A stretch of DNA of 64,000 nt from Paraburkholderia sacchari (lineage in GTDB: Bacteria; Pseudomonadota; Gammaproteobacteria; Burkholderiales; Burkholderiaceae), in assembly GCF_000785435.2 (NCBI RefSeq), contig NZ_JTDB02000003.1:656856-720855 (forward strand), in the 5' to 3' direction. Shown here piece by piece: positions 28,480 to 38,285 of this stretch. The position numbers and the translations under genes were made by a program. Position 1 is the first letter of the stretch; every line of letters starts with the position of its first letter. The notes under the pieces are model-generated. The model saw only the letters and a program-made list of their open reading frames with translations, was not told the origin of the DNA and did not search any database.

Positions 28480-29205
28480 TTAGTGGCTGCGCGCGGCGAC
28501 GCGCAGATTGCCGCCCTTCGCCGTCGACGACAGGCGCGCGCCCGTTACGAAGAACGCATGCAGGCCGTGCGCGAAACGGTTGAGCTTCGTGACGACCGAC
28601 TTGTTGGCGCGCGTGAGCGCGTTGTAGCCAAGCACGGCAGGAATCGCGACGAACAGGCCGAACGCGGTCATGATCAGCGCCTCGCCCACCGGGCCCGCCA
28701 CCGCGTCGATCGAAGTCTGGCCCGTCGCGCCAATGGTGAGCAGCGCGTGATAGATGCCCCACACCGTGCCGAACAGGCCGACGAACGGCGCCGTGCTGCC
28801 GATCGAGGCGAGGATTGCGAGGCCCGACTGCATCTTCGCGATCGAGTCGTCCATGGTGTCCTTCAGGCAGCGCGTGATCCAGTCCGAGACGTCCATGCGG
28901 TCGTGCAGATGCGGCTGCGTCTGGTGATGATGCTCGGCGGCTTCCTGGCCCGAGAGCGCGAGCGCGAGGAACGGGTTGTCTTCGCGCGTGCCGCTGCCGA
29001 GCTTTTTCACGCCGTCGGCGAGATCGTCCGAATGCCAGAACGAGGTCTCGGCGTTCTTCGTAAGGCGCTTCAGGCGCGCGACGTTCCAGCCCTTCACGAC
29101 GATAACGCACCAAGACAGCACCGACATGATCAGCAGCGCGAGCGCGATACCGCGCGTCACGAAATCCCCTTGCGCCCAGACGTGGGCGATACCGTAGTTC
29201 TGCAT
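28480..29205 (-). CDS. exbB: Biopolymer transport protein ExbB
   Basis: A 241-residue MotA/TolQ/ExbB-family membrane protein. It has an N-terminal helix, then LASIGSTAPFVGLFGTVWGIYHAL and GEALIMTAFGLFVAIPAVLGYNAL, the two signature helices lining the proton path. An AAGGA site precedes the ATG. A histidine-rich EHHHQTQPHLHDR loop before the second helix is slightly unusual and could bind metal, though this is speculation. Confidence 0.94.
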   Translation of the reverse strand: MQNYGIAHVWAQGDFVTRGIALALLIMSVLSWCVIVVKGWNVARLKRLTKNAETSFWHSDDLADGVKKLGSGTREDNPFLALALSGQEAAEHHHQTQPHLHDRMDVSDWITRCLKDTMDDSIAKMQSGLAILASIGSTAPFVGLFGTVWGIYHALLTIGATGQTSIDAVAGPVGEALIMTAFGLFVAIPAVLGYNALTRANKSVVTKLNRFAHGLHAFFVTGARLSSTAKGGNLRVAARSH

Positions 29206-29259
29206 AGTTTTTCCTTTATTTCAATTCGTCTAAACAGTGCAATTCAGATGAGCGAGCCT

Positions 29260-30012
29260 TTAGTTTTGCAGGCTGAAATCGAATGGCTGCGTGTAGGCCG
29301 CGCGCACCGGCTGACCGTCTTCCATGTACGGCTTGCAAGTGCTGTTGCGCATGGCGGCAAGCGCGGCGTCGTCGAGGCGGCTGTAGCCGCTGCTCTTCCT
29401 GAGTTCGATGTTTTCGAGCTTGCCCGTGAGCCCCACCACGAAGTGCACGTGGGCCACGCCGGTCTCGCCGCGACGCTTCGAGAGCATCGGGTAATCGGGC
29501 TCGACGATGTTGCAGTCGAGATGCGAGACGTTTTTGGGCGCGGTGAGCGCCATCGTCGGCTTGCCTTGGGCGGGGGCGGCGGCCTGCGTGGCGGGCGCCG
29601 GAGCGGGCGGGGTGGGCGCGGGCGTCGCCGGTTCGGCGGGCGCGCTTGTTTCGATCACGTGCTGCGAGGGCGCGTCGGCGACCGGCAGCGGCGTGGGCGT
29701 TGGCTTGGGTTTGGGCTGAACCTTGGGTTGCTCGCGGCTCACGCGCGGCACCGGCTTGGGCGGAGGCGGCGTGGGCGTCGACTGGATCGCGGCCGGCGCG
29801 GCAACGGGTTCGGGCTGGAGCAGCTCGGCGGTGATGGTCCGCGATTCGAGCGAGACCGGCGTGATGGCGTTGCGTTGGTGCAGCGCGATGGCAACGAGTC
29901 CGGCGTGCAGCGCGACGACGGTCGCGCATGCGGTCACGACGCGGCGTTGCGTGCCCGAGGGACGAAAAGCGGGAAGCACTTGCGCGGTGGCGGTGGTTTG
30001 GGAAGCCTGCAT
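29260..30012 (-). CDS. tonB: Energy transducer TonB
   Basis: A 250-residue TonB protein with a single N-terminal membrane anchor (VVTACATVVALHAGLVAIAL), a long Pro/Lys/Ala-rich periplasmic spacer and a C-terminal TonB domain (PDYPMLSKRRGETGVAHVHFVV, SSGYSRLDDAALAAMRNS). It transmits ExbB/ExbD energy to outer-membrane receptors. The ATG at 30012 is used because it puts the anchor about 30 residues in. A 20-codon frame with a good ribosome site lies just upstream. Confidence 0.92.
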   Translation of the reverse strand: MQASQTTATAQVLPAFRPSGTQRRVVTACATVVALHAGLVAIALHQRNAITPVSLESRTITAELLQPEPVAAPAAIQSTPTPPPPKPVPRVSREQPKVQPKPKPTPTPLPVADAPSQHVIETSAPAEPATPAPTPPAPAPATQAAAPAQGKPTMALTAPKNVSHLDCNIVEPDYPMLSKRRGETGVAHVHFVVGLTGKLENIELRKSSGYSRLDDAALAAMRNSTCKPYMEDGQPVRAAYTQPFDFSLQN

Positions 30013-30075
30013 GTTAGCGTGGCCGCCAGAAAAGCAACGGCGCGCAGGCTGGGCAACGCGTCGCAACGGGCGGCT

Positions 30076-30138
30076 TTATTTGCGAAAGATCAACAGCGAA
30101 ATACACACAGTGGTCACGAATCCGATCAGCAATTCCAT
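30076..30138 (-). CDS. Possible 20-residue membrane microprotein upstream of tonB
   Basis: An ATG-started frame encoding MELLIGFVTTVCISLLIFRK, almost all hydrophobic with a basic end, which is a single membrane helix. AAGGAG lies 9 nt before the ATG, better than the ribosome site of tonB itself. It ends 63 bp before tonB on the same strand. It could be a real microprotein or a translated leader. There is no homologue that I can name. Confidence 0.45.
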   Translation of the reverse strand: MELLIGFVTTVCISLLIFRK

Positions 30139-30301
30139 CCCGGCACACTCCTTCTTCAAAAGGACACGGGGACTAGCTGGCTGGTCGTGAAACTGGCTTG
30201 CTGTCGGCGGTAAGGCGGGCAGTAAAGCGCCCGGGCGTGAACGCGTGCGAGCGGTGCGGCAAAGGCGCGCGACCTGAGGAATGAGGCGCGCGGCGCAGGA
30301 A

Positions 30302-30553
30302 TCAGGCGGCCTTGCGCTCGTAGAACGTCAGGGGAACGGCTTGCGGCATGGCTGCCGGGCGCGCATGGCTCACGCCGCAGTGCGTCGCGCAGGCGCCGCT
30401 TTGCGCCATCACTTCGCGCACGGATTCCTCGCACTTGCCGCAGCAGGTCGCGACGCCGAGTTCGAATTGCAACTCGTCGAAAGAGTCCATGCCTTCCGCG
30501 ATGGAGGCGCGGATCGTTCGGTCGGAGACGGACTTGCACACGCAGACAATCAT
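30302..30553 (-). CDS. bfd: Bacterioferritin-associated ferredoxin
   Basis: An 83-residue BFD-like [2Fe-2S] protein. The cluster ligands are in MIVCVCKSVSD (CxC) and CCGKC (CxxC). Bfd reduces bacterioferritin so stored iron can be released. The ATG at 30553 starts the conserved MIVCVC; a TTG four codons upstream is an alternative. A Fur-like box lies 27-45 bp upstream, matching the known iron-starvation induction of bfd. The C-terminal 20 residues are non-conserved. Confidence 0.9.
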   Translation of the reverse strand: MIVCVCKSVSDRTIRASIAEGMDSFDELQFELGVATCCGKCEESVREVMAQSGACATHCGVSHARPAAMPQAVPLTFYERKAA

Positions 30554-30579
30554 GATGAACCGCAATAGAGAGAGTTAAT

Positions 30580-30598
30580 GCGAATTATTATCATTATG
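30580..30598 (-). promoter_or_regulatory. Putative Fur box before bfd
   Basis: Read on the minus strand, CATAATGATAATAATTCGC matches the Fur consensus at 15 of 19 positions. It is the best Fur-like site in the window. Confidence 0.8.
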
Positions 30599-30745
30599 TT
30601 TGCCTGCTTTGGCAAGCGCGCGCACAGATTTTTTGTAACAGAACCGGACCCTTAGCACGGGGTATGCATTGGATCAATGTGGACGGGAGTCCGGTGAGAT
30701 CGGGCAGAAATGGGGTGGGAAGGCAAAGGCTTGACGTGACGCGTG

Positions 30746-30768
30746 GGGCCGCCGGGAGCAGGCGGCCC
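30746..30768. other. GC-rich hairpin after murI
   Basis: A perfect 8-bp stem GGGCCGCC/GGCGGCCC with a 7-nt loop, 10 bp past the murI stop on the minus strand. There is no T-run, so it may be a weak terminator or a 3'-end stabiliser. Confidence 0.4.
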
Positions 30769-30777
30769 GGATGGTAT

Positions 30778-31635
30778 TCAGGCGGCGTTGGCTTCGGGCT
30801 CGCGCGTGCGCGGCGAGGGGATGCTCACGCATTCGACCTGCGCCTCGATGCCGAGCAAGGCCGCCGCGAGCGTGCGCAGATGCGCGCCGTCGCTGGTCGA
30901 GCAGAAGCGCGCCGTCGTGCTTCCGACGTCGTCGGCCGGATATGCGCGCAAACCATGCTGATCGAGCACGCGCTCGAGCTGGCGCGCGATGGCTACACTC
31001 GTATCCACCAGCGTCATTCGCTCGCCCACGATCGAGCGGATGGCTGCATCGAGAAATGGGTAGTGCGTGCAGCCGAGCACGAGCGTGTCCGCGCCCGCGT
31101 CGAGCATCGGCTGCACATAGCCGCGCAGCAGTTCGACAAGCGCCGGCGAATCCACGTCGCAGCGCTCGACTGCTTCCACGAGTCCGTGGCCCGGCTGGCA
31201 GAGCACGCGCAGATCGGCGGCGTGGCGCTCGACCAGTGCCTGAAAGCGCGCGCTGCGCAGCGTCACCTCGGTGGCGAGCACGCCTGCCACGCGCGATTTG
31301 GAGAGCGCGGCCGCAGGCTTGATGCCGGGCTCCACGCCCACGAGCGGGACCGCGAGCCGCTCGCGCACGAGCGCGATGGATTGCGCGGTGGCCGTGTTGC
31401 AGGCCACCACGAGCGCCTTGGCGCCCTGCGCGACGAGCCATTCGCAGATGGCGAGCGTGCGGTCGGCGATAAAGTCGTCGTCGCGCTTGCCATAGGGCGC
31501 ATAGCGCGAGTCGGCCACGTAGATGAGGCGTTCGGCGGGCAATTGCGCGCGCACGGCGCGCAGCACCGAAAGGCCGCCGAGCCCCGAATCGAAGATGCCG
31601 ATGGGCGCGGCGCAGGAAGAAGCCGGAGCGTTCAA
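30778..31635 (-). CDS. murI: Glutamate racemase
   Basis: A 285-residue Asp/Glu racemase with the two catalytic cysteines in ACNTAT (Cys79) and GCTHYP (Cys189). The family start GIFDSGLGGLSVLRAVR and SRYAPYGKR are present. It makes D-glutamate for peptidoglycan. The gene begins 8 bp after bfr ends on the same strand, so the two may share a transcript although their roles differ. Confidence 0.94.
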   Translation of the reverse strand: MNAPASSCAAPIGIFDSGLGGLSVLRAVRAQLPAERLIYVADSRYAPYGKRDDDFIADRTLAICEWLVAQGAKALVVACNTATAQSIALVRERLAVPLVGVEPGIKPAAALSKSRVAGVLATEVTLRSARFQALVERHAADLRVLCQPGHGLVEAVERCDVDSPALVELLRGYVQPMLDAGADTLVLGCTHYPFLDAAIRSIVGERMTLVDTSVAIARQLERVLDQHGLRAYPADDVGSTTARFCSTSDGAHLRTLAAALLGIEAQVECVSIPSPRTREPEANAA

Positions 31636-31643
31636 GTGAGTGA

Positions 31644-32123
31644 TCAGGAATCAGTGGAACCCATTGCCGACTGCTGGTAGTTCTGGATGCCGACCTTGTC
31701 GATGAGATCGAGCTGGGTTTCGAGCCAGTCGATGTGTTCTTCAGTGTCGTGGAGTATCGTCGCGAAAATCTCGCGCGAGACGAAGTCGCGCACGGACTCG
31801 CAGTAGGCGATAGCTTCCTTGCAGGTGGACTGCGAAATCTGCTCGAGCTTCAGATCGCATTCGAGGATTTCCTTGGTCTCCTCGCCGATCAGCAGCTTAT
31901 GCAGGTCTTGCAGATTGGGCAGGCCGTCGAGCATGAAAACGCGCTCGATGAGCAGGTCGGCATGCTTCATTTCGCCGATCGACTCGTCGTACTCGTGCTT
32001 GCCGAGCTTTTCCAGGCCCCAGTGCTTGTACATGCGTGCATGCAGGAAATACTGATTGATGGCGGTCAGCTCGTTCTTGAGCTGGGCGTTCAAGTATTCG
32101 ATGACTTTTTTATCGCCTTGCAT
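31644..32123 (-). CDS. bfr: Bacterioferritin
   Basis: A 159-residue four-helix ferritin. Glu18, Glu51, His54, Glu94 and His130 of the di-iron ferroxidase centre and the heme ligand Met52 are all at the E. coli Bfr positions. Residue 127, normally the bridging Glu, is Thr (DTEEH), with Glu at 128. It stores iron in a 24-subunit shell with inter-subunit heme. bfd, its electron donor, lies 1.1 kb downstream on the same strand beyond murI. The ATG at 32123 starts the canonical [12 protein letters not shown]. Confidence 0.94.
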   Translation of the reverse strand: MQGDKKVIEYLNAQLKNELTAINQYFLHARMYKHWGLEKLGKHEYDESIGEMKHADLLIERVFMLDGLPNLQDLHKLLIGEETKEILECDLKLEQISQSTCKEAIAYCESVRDFVSREIFATILHDTEEHIDWLETQLDLIDKVGIQNYQQSAMGSTDS

Positions 32124-32267
32124 GATGTTCCGTCCTATTGAGGGCGTGCGGTTTTCAACCGCAGGATTCAAACGCGGGTTTCCAACAATAAACGCTCGAT
32201 CCGCAAAAGCCAAGGCCGAATCCGCATGGAAATCGAGGTTGAATCAGACCTTTTCGCGTCGATCAAT

Positions 32268-32299
32268 AAAAAACCGGGGCGCCAGGCCCCGGTTTTTTT
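32268..32299 (-). terminator. Intrinsic terminator after fumarase
   Basis: CCGGGGC/GCCCCGG stem with a 5-nt loop, six A before and seven T after. It is symmetrical, so it also works on the plus strand, but the gene ending here is fumarase on the minus strand. Confidence 0.9.
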
Positions 32300-32322
32300 G
32301 CATCGGCTGAATCAGCCGCGCA

Positions 32323-33846
32323 TCAGACCGTCGCGACCGGAATCTTGCCGATCTTCGCCTGCCATTCGGCGGGGCCGGTCTTGTGGACCGAGGTGCCCGA
32401 CGAATCCACGGCGACCGTCACCGGCATGTCCTGCACGTCGAACTCGTAGATGGCTTCCATGCCGAGGTCTTCGAACGCGAGGACCTTCGAGCCGCGGATC
32501 GCCTTCGAGACGAGGTACGCCGCGCCGCCCACGGCCATCAGGTAAGCCGCCTTGTGCTTCTTGATCGCCTCGATCGCCACGGGGCCGCGCTCGGCCTTGC
32601 CCACCATCGAGATGAGGCCCGTTTGCGAGAGCATCAGTTCGGTGAACTTGTCCATGCGGGTGGCGGTGGTGGGGCCTGCCGGGCCGACCACTTCGTCGCG
32701 CACCGGATCGACCGGACCCACGTAGTAGATCACGCGGTTCTTGAAGTCCACCGGCAGCTTTTCGCCCTTCGCGAGCATGTCGGCAATGCGCTTGTGCGCC
32801 GCGTCGCGGCCCGTGAGCATCTTGCCCGAGAGCAGCAGCGTCTGGCCCGGCTTCCACGAAGCGACTTCTTCGGGCGTGAGCGTGTTCAGATCGACGCGCT
32901 TGCTGGTTTCCGTGTTCGGCTCCCAGTTGACCTTCGGCCATGCGTCGAGCGAGGGTGCTTCGAGCTTCGCGGGGCCCGATCCGTCGAGCACGAAGTGCGC
33001 GTGGCGCGTGGCGGCGCAGTTCGGGATCATCGCAACGGGCTTGGACGCCGCGTGCGTGGGCGCCGCGTGAATCTTCACGTCGAGCACGGTGGCGAGGCCG
33101 CCCAGACCCTGCGCGCCAATGCCGAGCGCGTTGACCTTCTCGTGCAGTTCCACGCGCAGCTCTTCGACCCAGTCCTTCGGACCGCGCTTGATGATGTCCT
33201 GAATGTCGATGGACTCCATCAGCGATTCCTTCGCCATCAGCATCGCCTTTTCAGCGGTGCCGCCGATGCCGATGCCGAGCATGCCCGGCGGGCACCAGCC
33301 CGCGCCCATCGTCGGCACGGTCTTGAGCACCCAGTCGACGATCGAGTCGGACGGGTTCAGCATCACGAACTTCGACTTGTTCTCCGAGCCGCCGCCCTTG
33401 GCCGCAACTTGCACGTCCACTTTGTCGCCCGGCACGATCTCGTAGTGGATCACGGCCGGCGTGTTGTCCTTGGTGTTCTTGCGGCCGCCTTCGGGCGGGC
33501 TCACGATCGAGGCGCGCAGCACGTTGTCCGGGTTCAGATAACCGCGGCGCACGCCTTCGTTGATCATGTCGGTCACGCCCATCGTCGCACCGTCCCAGCG
33601 CACGTCCATGCCGACCTTCACGAAGATCGTGACGATGCCGGTGTCCTGGCAGATCGGGCGGCGGCCCTCGGCGCACATGCGGCTGTTCGTGAGAATCTGC
33701 GCGATTGCATCCTTCGCGGCCGGGCTTTCTTCAAGCTCATACGCGCGGCCGAGCGCCTCGATGTAATCCTGCGGATGGTAGTAGCTGATGTATTGCAGCG
33801 AATCCGCAATGCTCTGGATCAGGTCTTCCTGTTTGATGACGGTCAT
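32323..33846 (-). CDS. fumA: Class I (iron-sulfur) fumarate hydratase
   Basis: A 507-residue class I fumarase with both domains fused. Cluster cysteines are visible in SRMCAEGRRPICQDTG and PNCAATRHAHF. The C-terminal domain has LLLSGKMLTGRDAAHKRI and YYVGPVDPVRDEVVGPAGPTTATRMD. It hydrates fumarate to malate in the TCA cycle with an oxygen-sensitive [4Fe-4S] cluster. The frame is open far upstream, but the conserved start is MTVIKQEDLIQSIADSLQYISYYH. Confidence 0.94.
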   Translation of the reverse strand: MTVIKQEDLIQSIADSLQYISYYHPQDYIEALGRAYELEESPAAKDAIAQILTNSRMCAEGRRPICQDTGIVTIFVKVGMDVRWDGATMGVTDMINEGVRRGYLNPDNVLRASIVSPPEGGRKNTKDNTPAVIHYEIVPGDKVDVQVAAKGGGSENKSKFVMLNPSDSIVDWVLKTVPTMGAGWCPPGMLGIGIGGTAEKAMLMAKESLMESIDIQDIIKRGPKDWVEELRVELHEKVNALGIGAQGLGGLATVLDVKIHAAPTHAASKPVAMIPNCAATRHAHFVLDGSGPAKLEAPSLDAWPKVNWEPNTETSKRVDLNTLTPEEVASWKPGQTLLLSGKMLTGRDAAHKRIADMLAKGEKLPVDFKNRVIYYVGPVDPVRDEVVGPAGPTTATRMDKFTELMLSQTGLISMVGKAERGPVAIEAIKKHKAAYLMAVGGAAYLVSKAIRGSKVLAFEDLGMEAIYEFDVQDMPVTVAVDSSGTSVHKTGPAEWQAKIGKIPVATV

Positions 33847-33932
33847 GGCTGGCTTCTGTGGGGACAGTGGGGGTTTTTGAATCGTGTAAATCGTGTCTAG
33901 CGAATCAAGCGTGGATGCTGCGCGCCGGGTGG

Positions 33933-34550
33933 CTATTCCGACGTTGCGGCCTCGCGCACCACGGTGCTTGCCGGCGCCGGATGGCGCGCGGCGAGGTCGT
34001 GGTAGTGCTCGGGATGTGTATGCGTGGTGATGCGGTCGATCCACGCCATCACGAGCGCGGAGAGCAGGAAGGCGATGTGAATGGCCACTTGCCAGATCAC
34101 CGTGCGCTCGGACACCGCGTCGGGATTGATGAAGGTTTTCAGCAGATGAATCGACGAAATGCTGATGAGCGCCATCGCGAGCTTCACCTTGAGCACGCCG
34201 GCGTTCACGTGGTCGAGCCATTCGGGCTCGTCGGGGTGGCCTTCGAGGCCCATGCGCGAAACGAAGGTTTCGTAACCGCCCACGATCACCATGATCAGCA
34301 GGTTCGAGATCATCACCACGTCGATCAGGCCGAGCACGGCGAGCATGATGCTGGTCTCGTCGAGTGACATGGCGTGGCTCACGAGGTGCCAGACTTCCTT
34401 CACGAACAGCACGCAGTAAACGGTTTGTCCGACGATCAGCCCGAGATAGAGCGGCACCTGGAGCCAGCGGCTCATGAAGATGATGCTGGGCAGCAGGCCC
34501 ATGCGGCGGGGGCGAGCGGCGGAAGGCGGCTGGTGGCGTGCAGCGGACAT
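33933..34550 (-). CDS. UPF0114 (YqhA/TIGR00645) membrane protein
   Basis: A 205-residue protein with about four hydrophobic helices and the family blocks SRWLQVPLYLGLIVGQ, LIDVVMISNLLIMVIVGGYETFVSR and KVKLAMALISISSIHLLKTF. The function is unknown; it sits in the inner membrane. The ATG at 34550 begins a variable Arg/Pro-rich leader of about 20 residues. It lies 87 bp upstream of fumarase on the same strand. Confidence 0.88.
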   Translation of the reverse strand: MSAARHQPPSAARPRRMGLLPSIIFMSRWLQVPLYLGLIVGQTVYCVLFVKEVWHLVSHAMSLDETSIMLAVLGLIDVVMISNLLIMVIVGGYETFVSRMGLEGHPDEPEWLDHVNAGVLKVKLAMALISISSIHLLKTFINPDAVSERTVIWQVAIHIAFLLSALVMAWIDRITTHTHPEHYHDLAARHPAPASTVVREAATSE

Positions 34551-34674
34551 GGATGTTTCCGGAGTGGCGAAAAATCGGGCGCAAACCTGTGGCCGGGAGG
34601 GCCGGGCGGGCGTCATTGTAACGCGTCGGCGCGCCGCTTCGCCGCGACGCCAGCAGGCAAGTCTTACAAATAAA

Positions 34675-35592
34675 TTACGACGCCACAGGCGGCAGCCGCC
34701 GGGTCTTGAGACTCGCGAGCGCGATGCCGCCGATCACGCAGGCCAGCGCGATGCCGTGCGCGGGCGTGGGCCGCTCGTCGAGAAAGGCGATGCCATACAG
34801 CGCCGCAGCCACCGGCAGCACGGCGGAAAACACTCCCGCGACGCTGCCCGGCACGTGGCGGATGCCCATCATCCAGAGGCAGAACGAGAACACGCTGGCC
34901 GAGAGCCCATACCAGATCACGAGGGCCCAGACGCTCACGGGCACGCTCGCATGAGCGGGCGACATCACGAACGACACTACGCCAGGCAGCCCGACCGGCA
35001 GCATCAGCAAAAAGCCGAACAGGTGCGTGTATGCGCAGATTTCGAGCGGCGCGAGCGTTTGCGTGAGGCGGCGCGAAAGGATCACATAGAACGATTCGCA
35101 GCACACCGCGCCCAGCACCATCAGATTGCCCGCGAAGTTGTCGGCGAACGATCCTGCGTTTTGCGCGCCGCTGCCCGCATGCGCGAGATTGATGACGGCG
35201 ATGCCCGCAATGGCGAGCGCAATAGACGCGAACGCCCGTGCGTCGGGCCGCTCGCGCAGGAACAGCCACGAGAACAGCGCGACCACGGCAGGGATCGTGC
35301 TCGTGATGACACCGGCGGCCACCGCGCTCGTGCGATGCACGCCGCCGAGCATCAGCAGCGTAAACCCGAATGTACCGAAGAGGGCCTGAAGGAACAGATT
35401 GACCCATTCGCCGCGCTTTACGCGCCGCATGCGCGCGACGCGCAGCAGGGGCCAGAGTACGGCGAGCGCGATCACGAAACGCAGCAGCGCGAACATGGGA
35501 ACAGGCAGAAACGCAACGATCGTTTTGCCAATGCCGACATTGCTGCCCACCAGCAGCATGGCGGCGACGAGGAAAAGGGAATAGCGGTTCAA
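34675..35592 (-). CDS. EamA/DMT-family transporter
   Basis: A 305-residue protein with ten predicted membrane helices in two EamA repeats (first ends LFSWLFLRERPDARAF, second ends AALYGIAFLDERPTPAHG). These are typical export permeases of the drug/metabolite superfamily. The substrate is unknown. The gene stands alone, convergent with none and divergent from acs across about 220 bp. Confidence 0.88.
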   Translation of the reverse strand: MNRYSLFLVAAMLLVGSNVGIGKTIVAFLPVPMFALLRFVIALAVLWPLLRVARMRRVKRGEWVNLFLQALFGTFGFTLLMLGGVHRTSAVAAGVITSTIPAVVALFSWLFLRERPDARAFASIALAIAGIAVINLAHAGSGAQNAGSFADNFAGNLMVLGAVCCESFYVILSRRLTQTLAPLEICAYTHLFGFLLMLPVGLPGVVSFVMSPAHASVPVSVWALVIWYGLSASVFSFCLWMMGIRHVPGSVAGVFSAVLPVAAALYGIAFLDERPTPAHGIALACVIGGIALASLKTRRLPPVAS

Positions 35593-35811
35593 GCTGGAAT
35601 CCGGGCATACAGATCAGTTAGCATTCTAAATGCCCGCTTAACTGACGGCTATTGCGTGGCGGCCCGCGTAAGTAGCGGGTAAGTTGCCATGTTTAATCTT
35701 GCGTGCATGGGTTCGCGCGCGAGCCCGCACAAGGAGACGGCGCGCGGCAGGTATCGAAGATCCTGCGCGCGTCTACGAGTTTGACGTTTCATCTTCACCA
35801 AGGGGTTGTCG

Positions 35812-37794
<1,983 letters not shown>

Positions 37795-37919
37795 GCGTTG
37801 TTTGATTGCCGGATCGAGCGCTAAAGCACTCGGTCCGGTGCGGTAGCTCGATACTCCGGCCCCATGCAAGGCCGGATCTTCCCGATTGCCGGCCATGCGC
37901 GTTTTTGCTACACAAGCGC

Positions 37920-38285
37920 ATGGCCGCACCACACACCCCTCCGAAAAACAACCTCAACGCCTTGCCCGAGCCGCCGCCGGTGAGCGAGGCGATGGCGCTC
38001 GCGCATCGGCGCTACTGGCGCTTCAATCTGGTGCTGATCGCGGTGCTCATGAGCATCGGCTTCGCGGTGTCGTTTATCGTGCCGCTGTTCGCTCGCTCGC
38101 TCGACAGCGTGCGCTTCGCGAGCTTCAGCCTGCCGTTCTATATCGGCGCGCAAGGGGCGATCCTCGTTTATATCGGGCTCGTAGCGCTCTACATCGTGCT
38201 GATGCAGCGCGCCGACCGCGAACTGCAGGCCGCGCGCGAAGCCGATACGGCCATTCGCGAGGCCAGCCAGGCGCAGCAACGATGA
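37920..38285 (+). CDS. DUF4212 protein, small subunit of a sodium:solute symporter
   Basis: A 121-residue membrane protein with two hydrophobic helices (FNLVLIAVLMSIGFAVSFIVPL and FYIGAQGAILVYIGLVALYIVLM) after the signature YWRFN. DUF4212 proteins are encoded directly before VC_2705-type symporters, as here. The stop overlaps the symporter start (ATGA). The leader upstream contains an inverted copy of a motif also seen before cfa and the GlcG-like gene. Confidence 0.9.
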   Translation: MAAPHTPPKNNLNALPEPPPVSEAMALAHRRYWRFNLVLIAVLMSIGFAVSFIVPLFARSLDSVRFASFSLPFYIGAQGAILVYIGLVALYIVLMQRADRELQAAREADTAIREASQAQQR

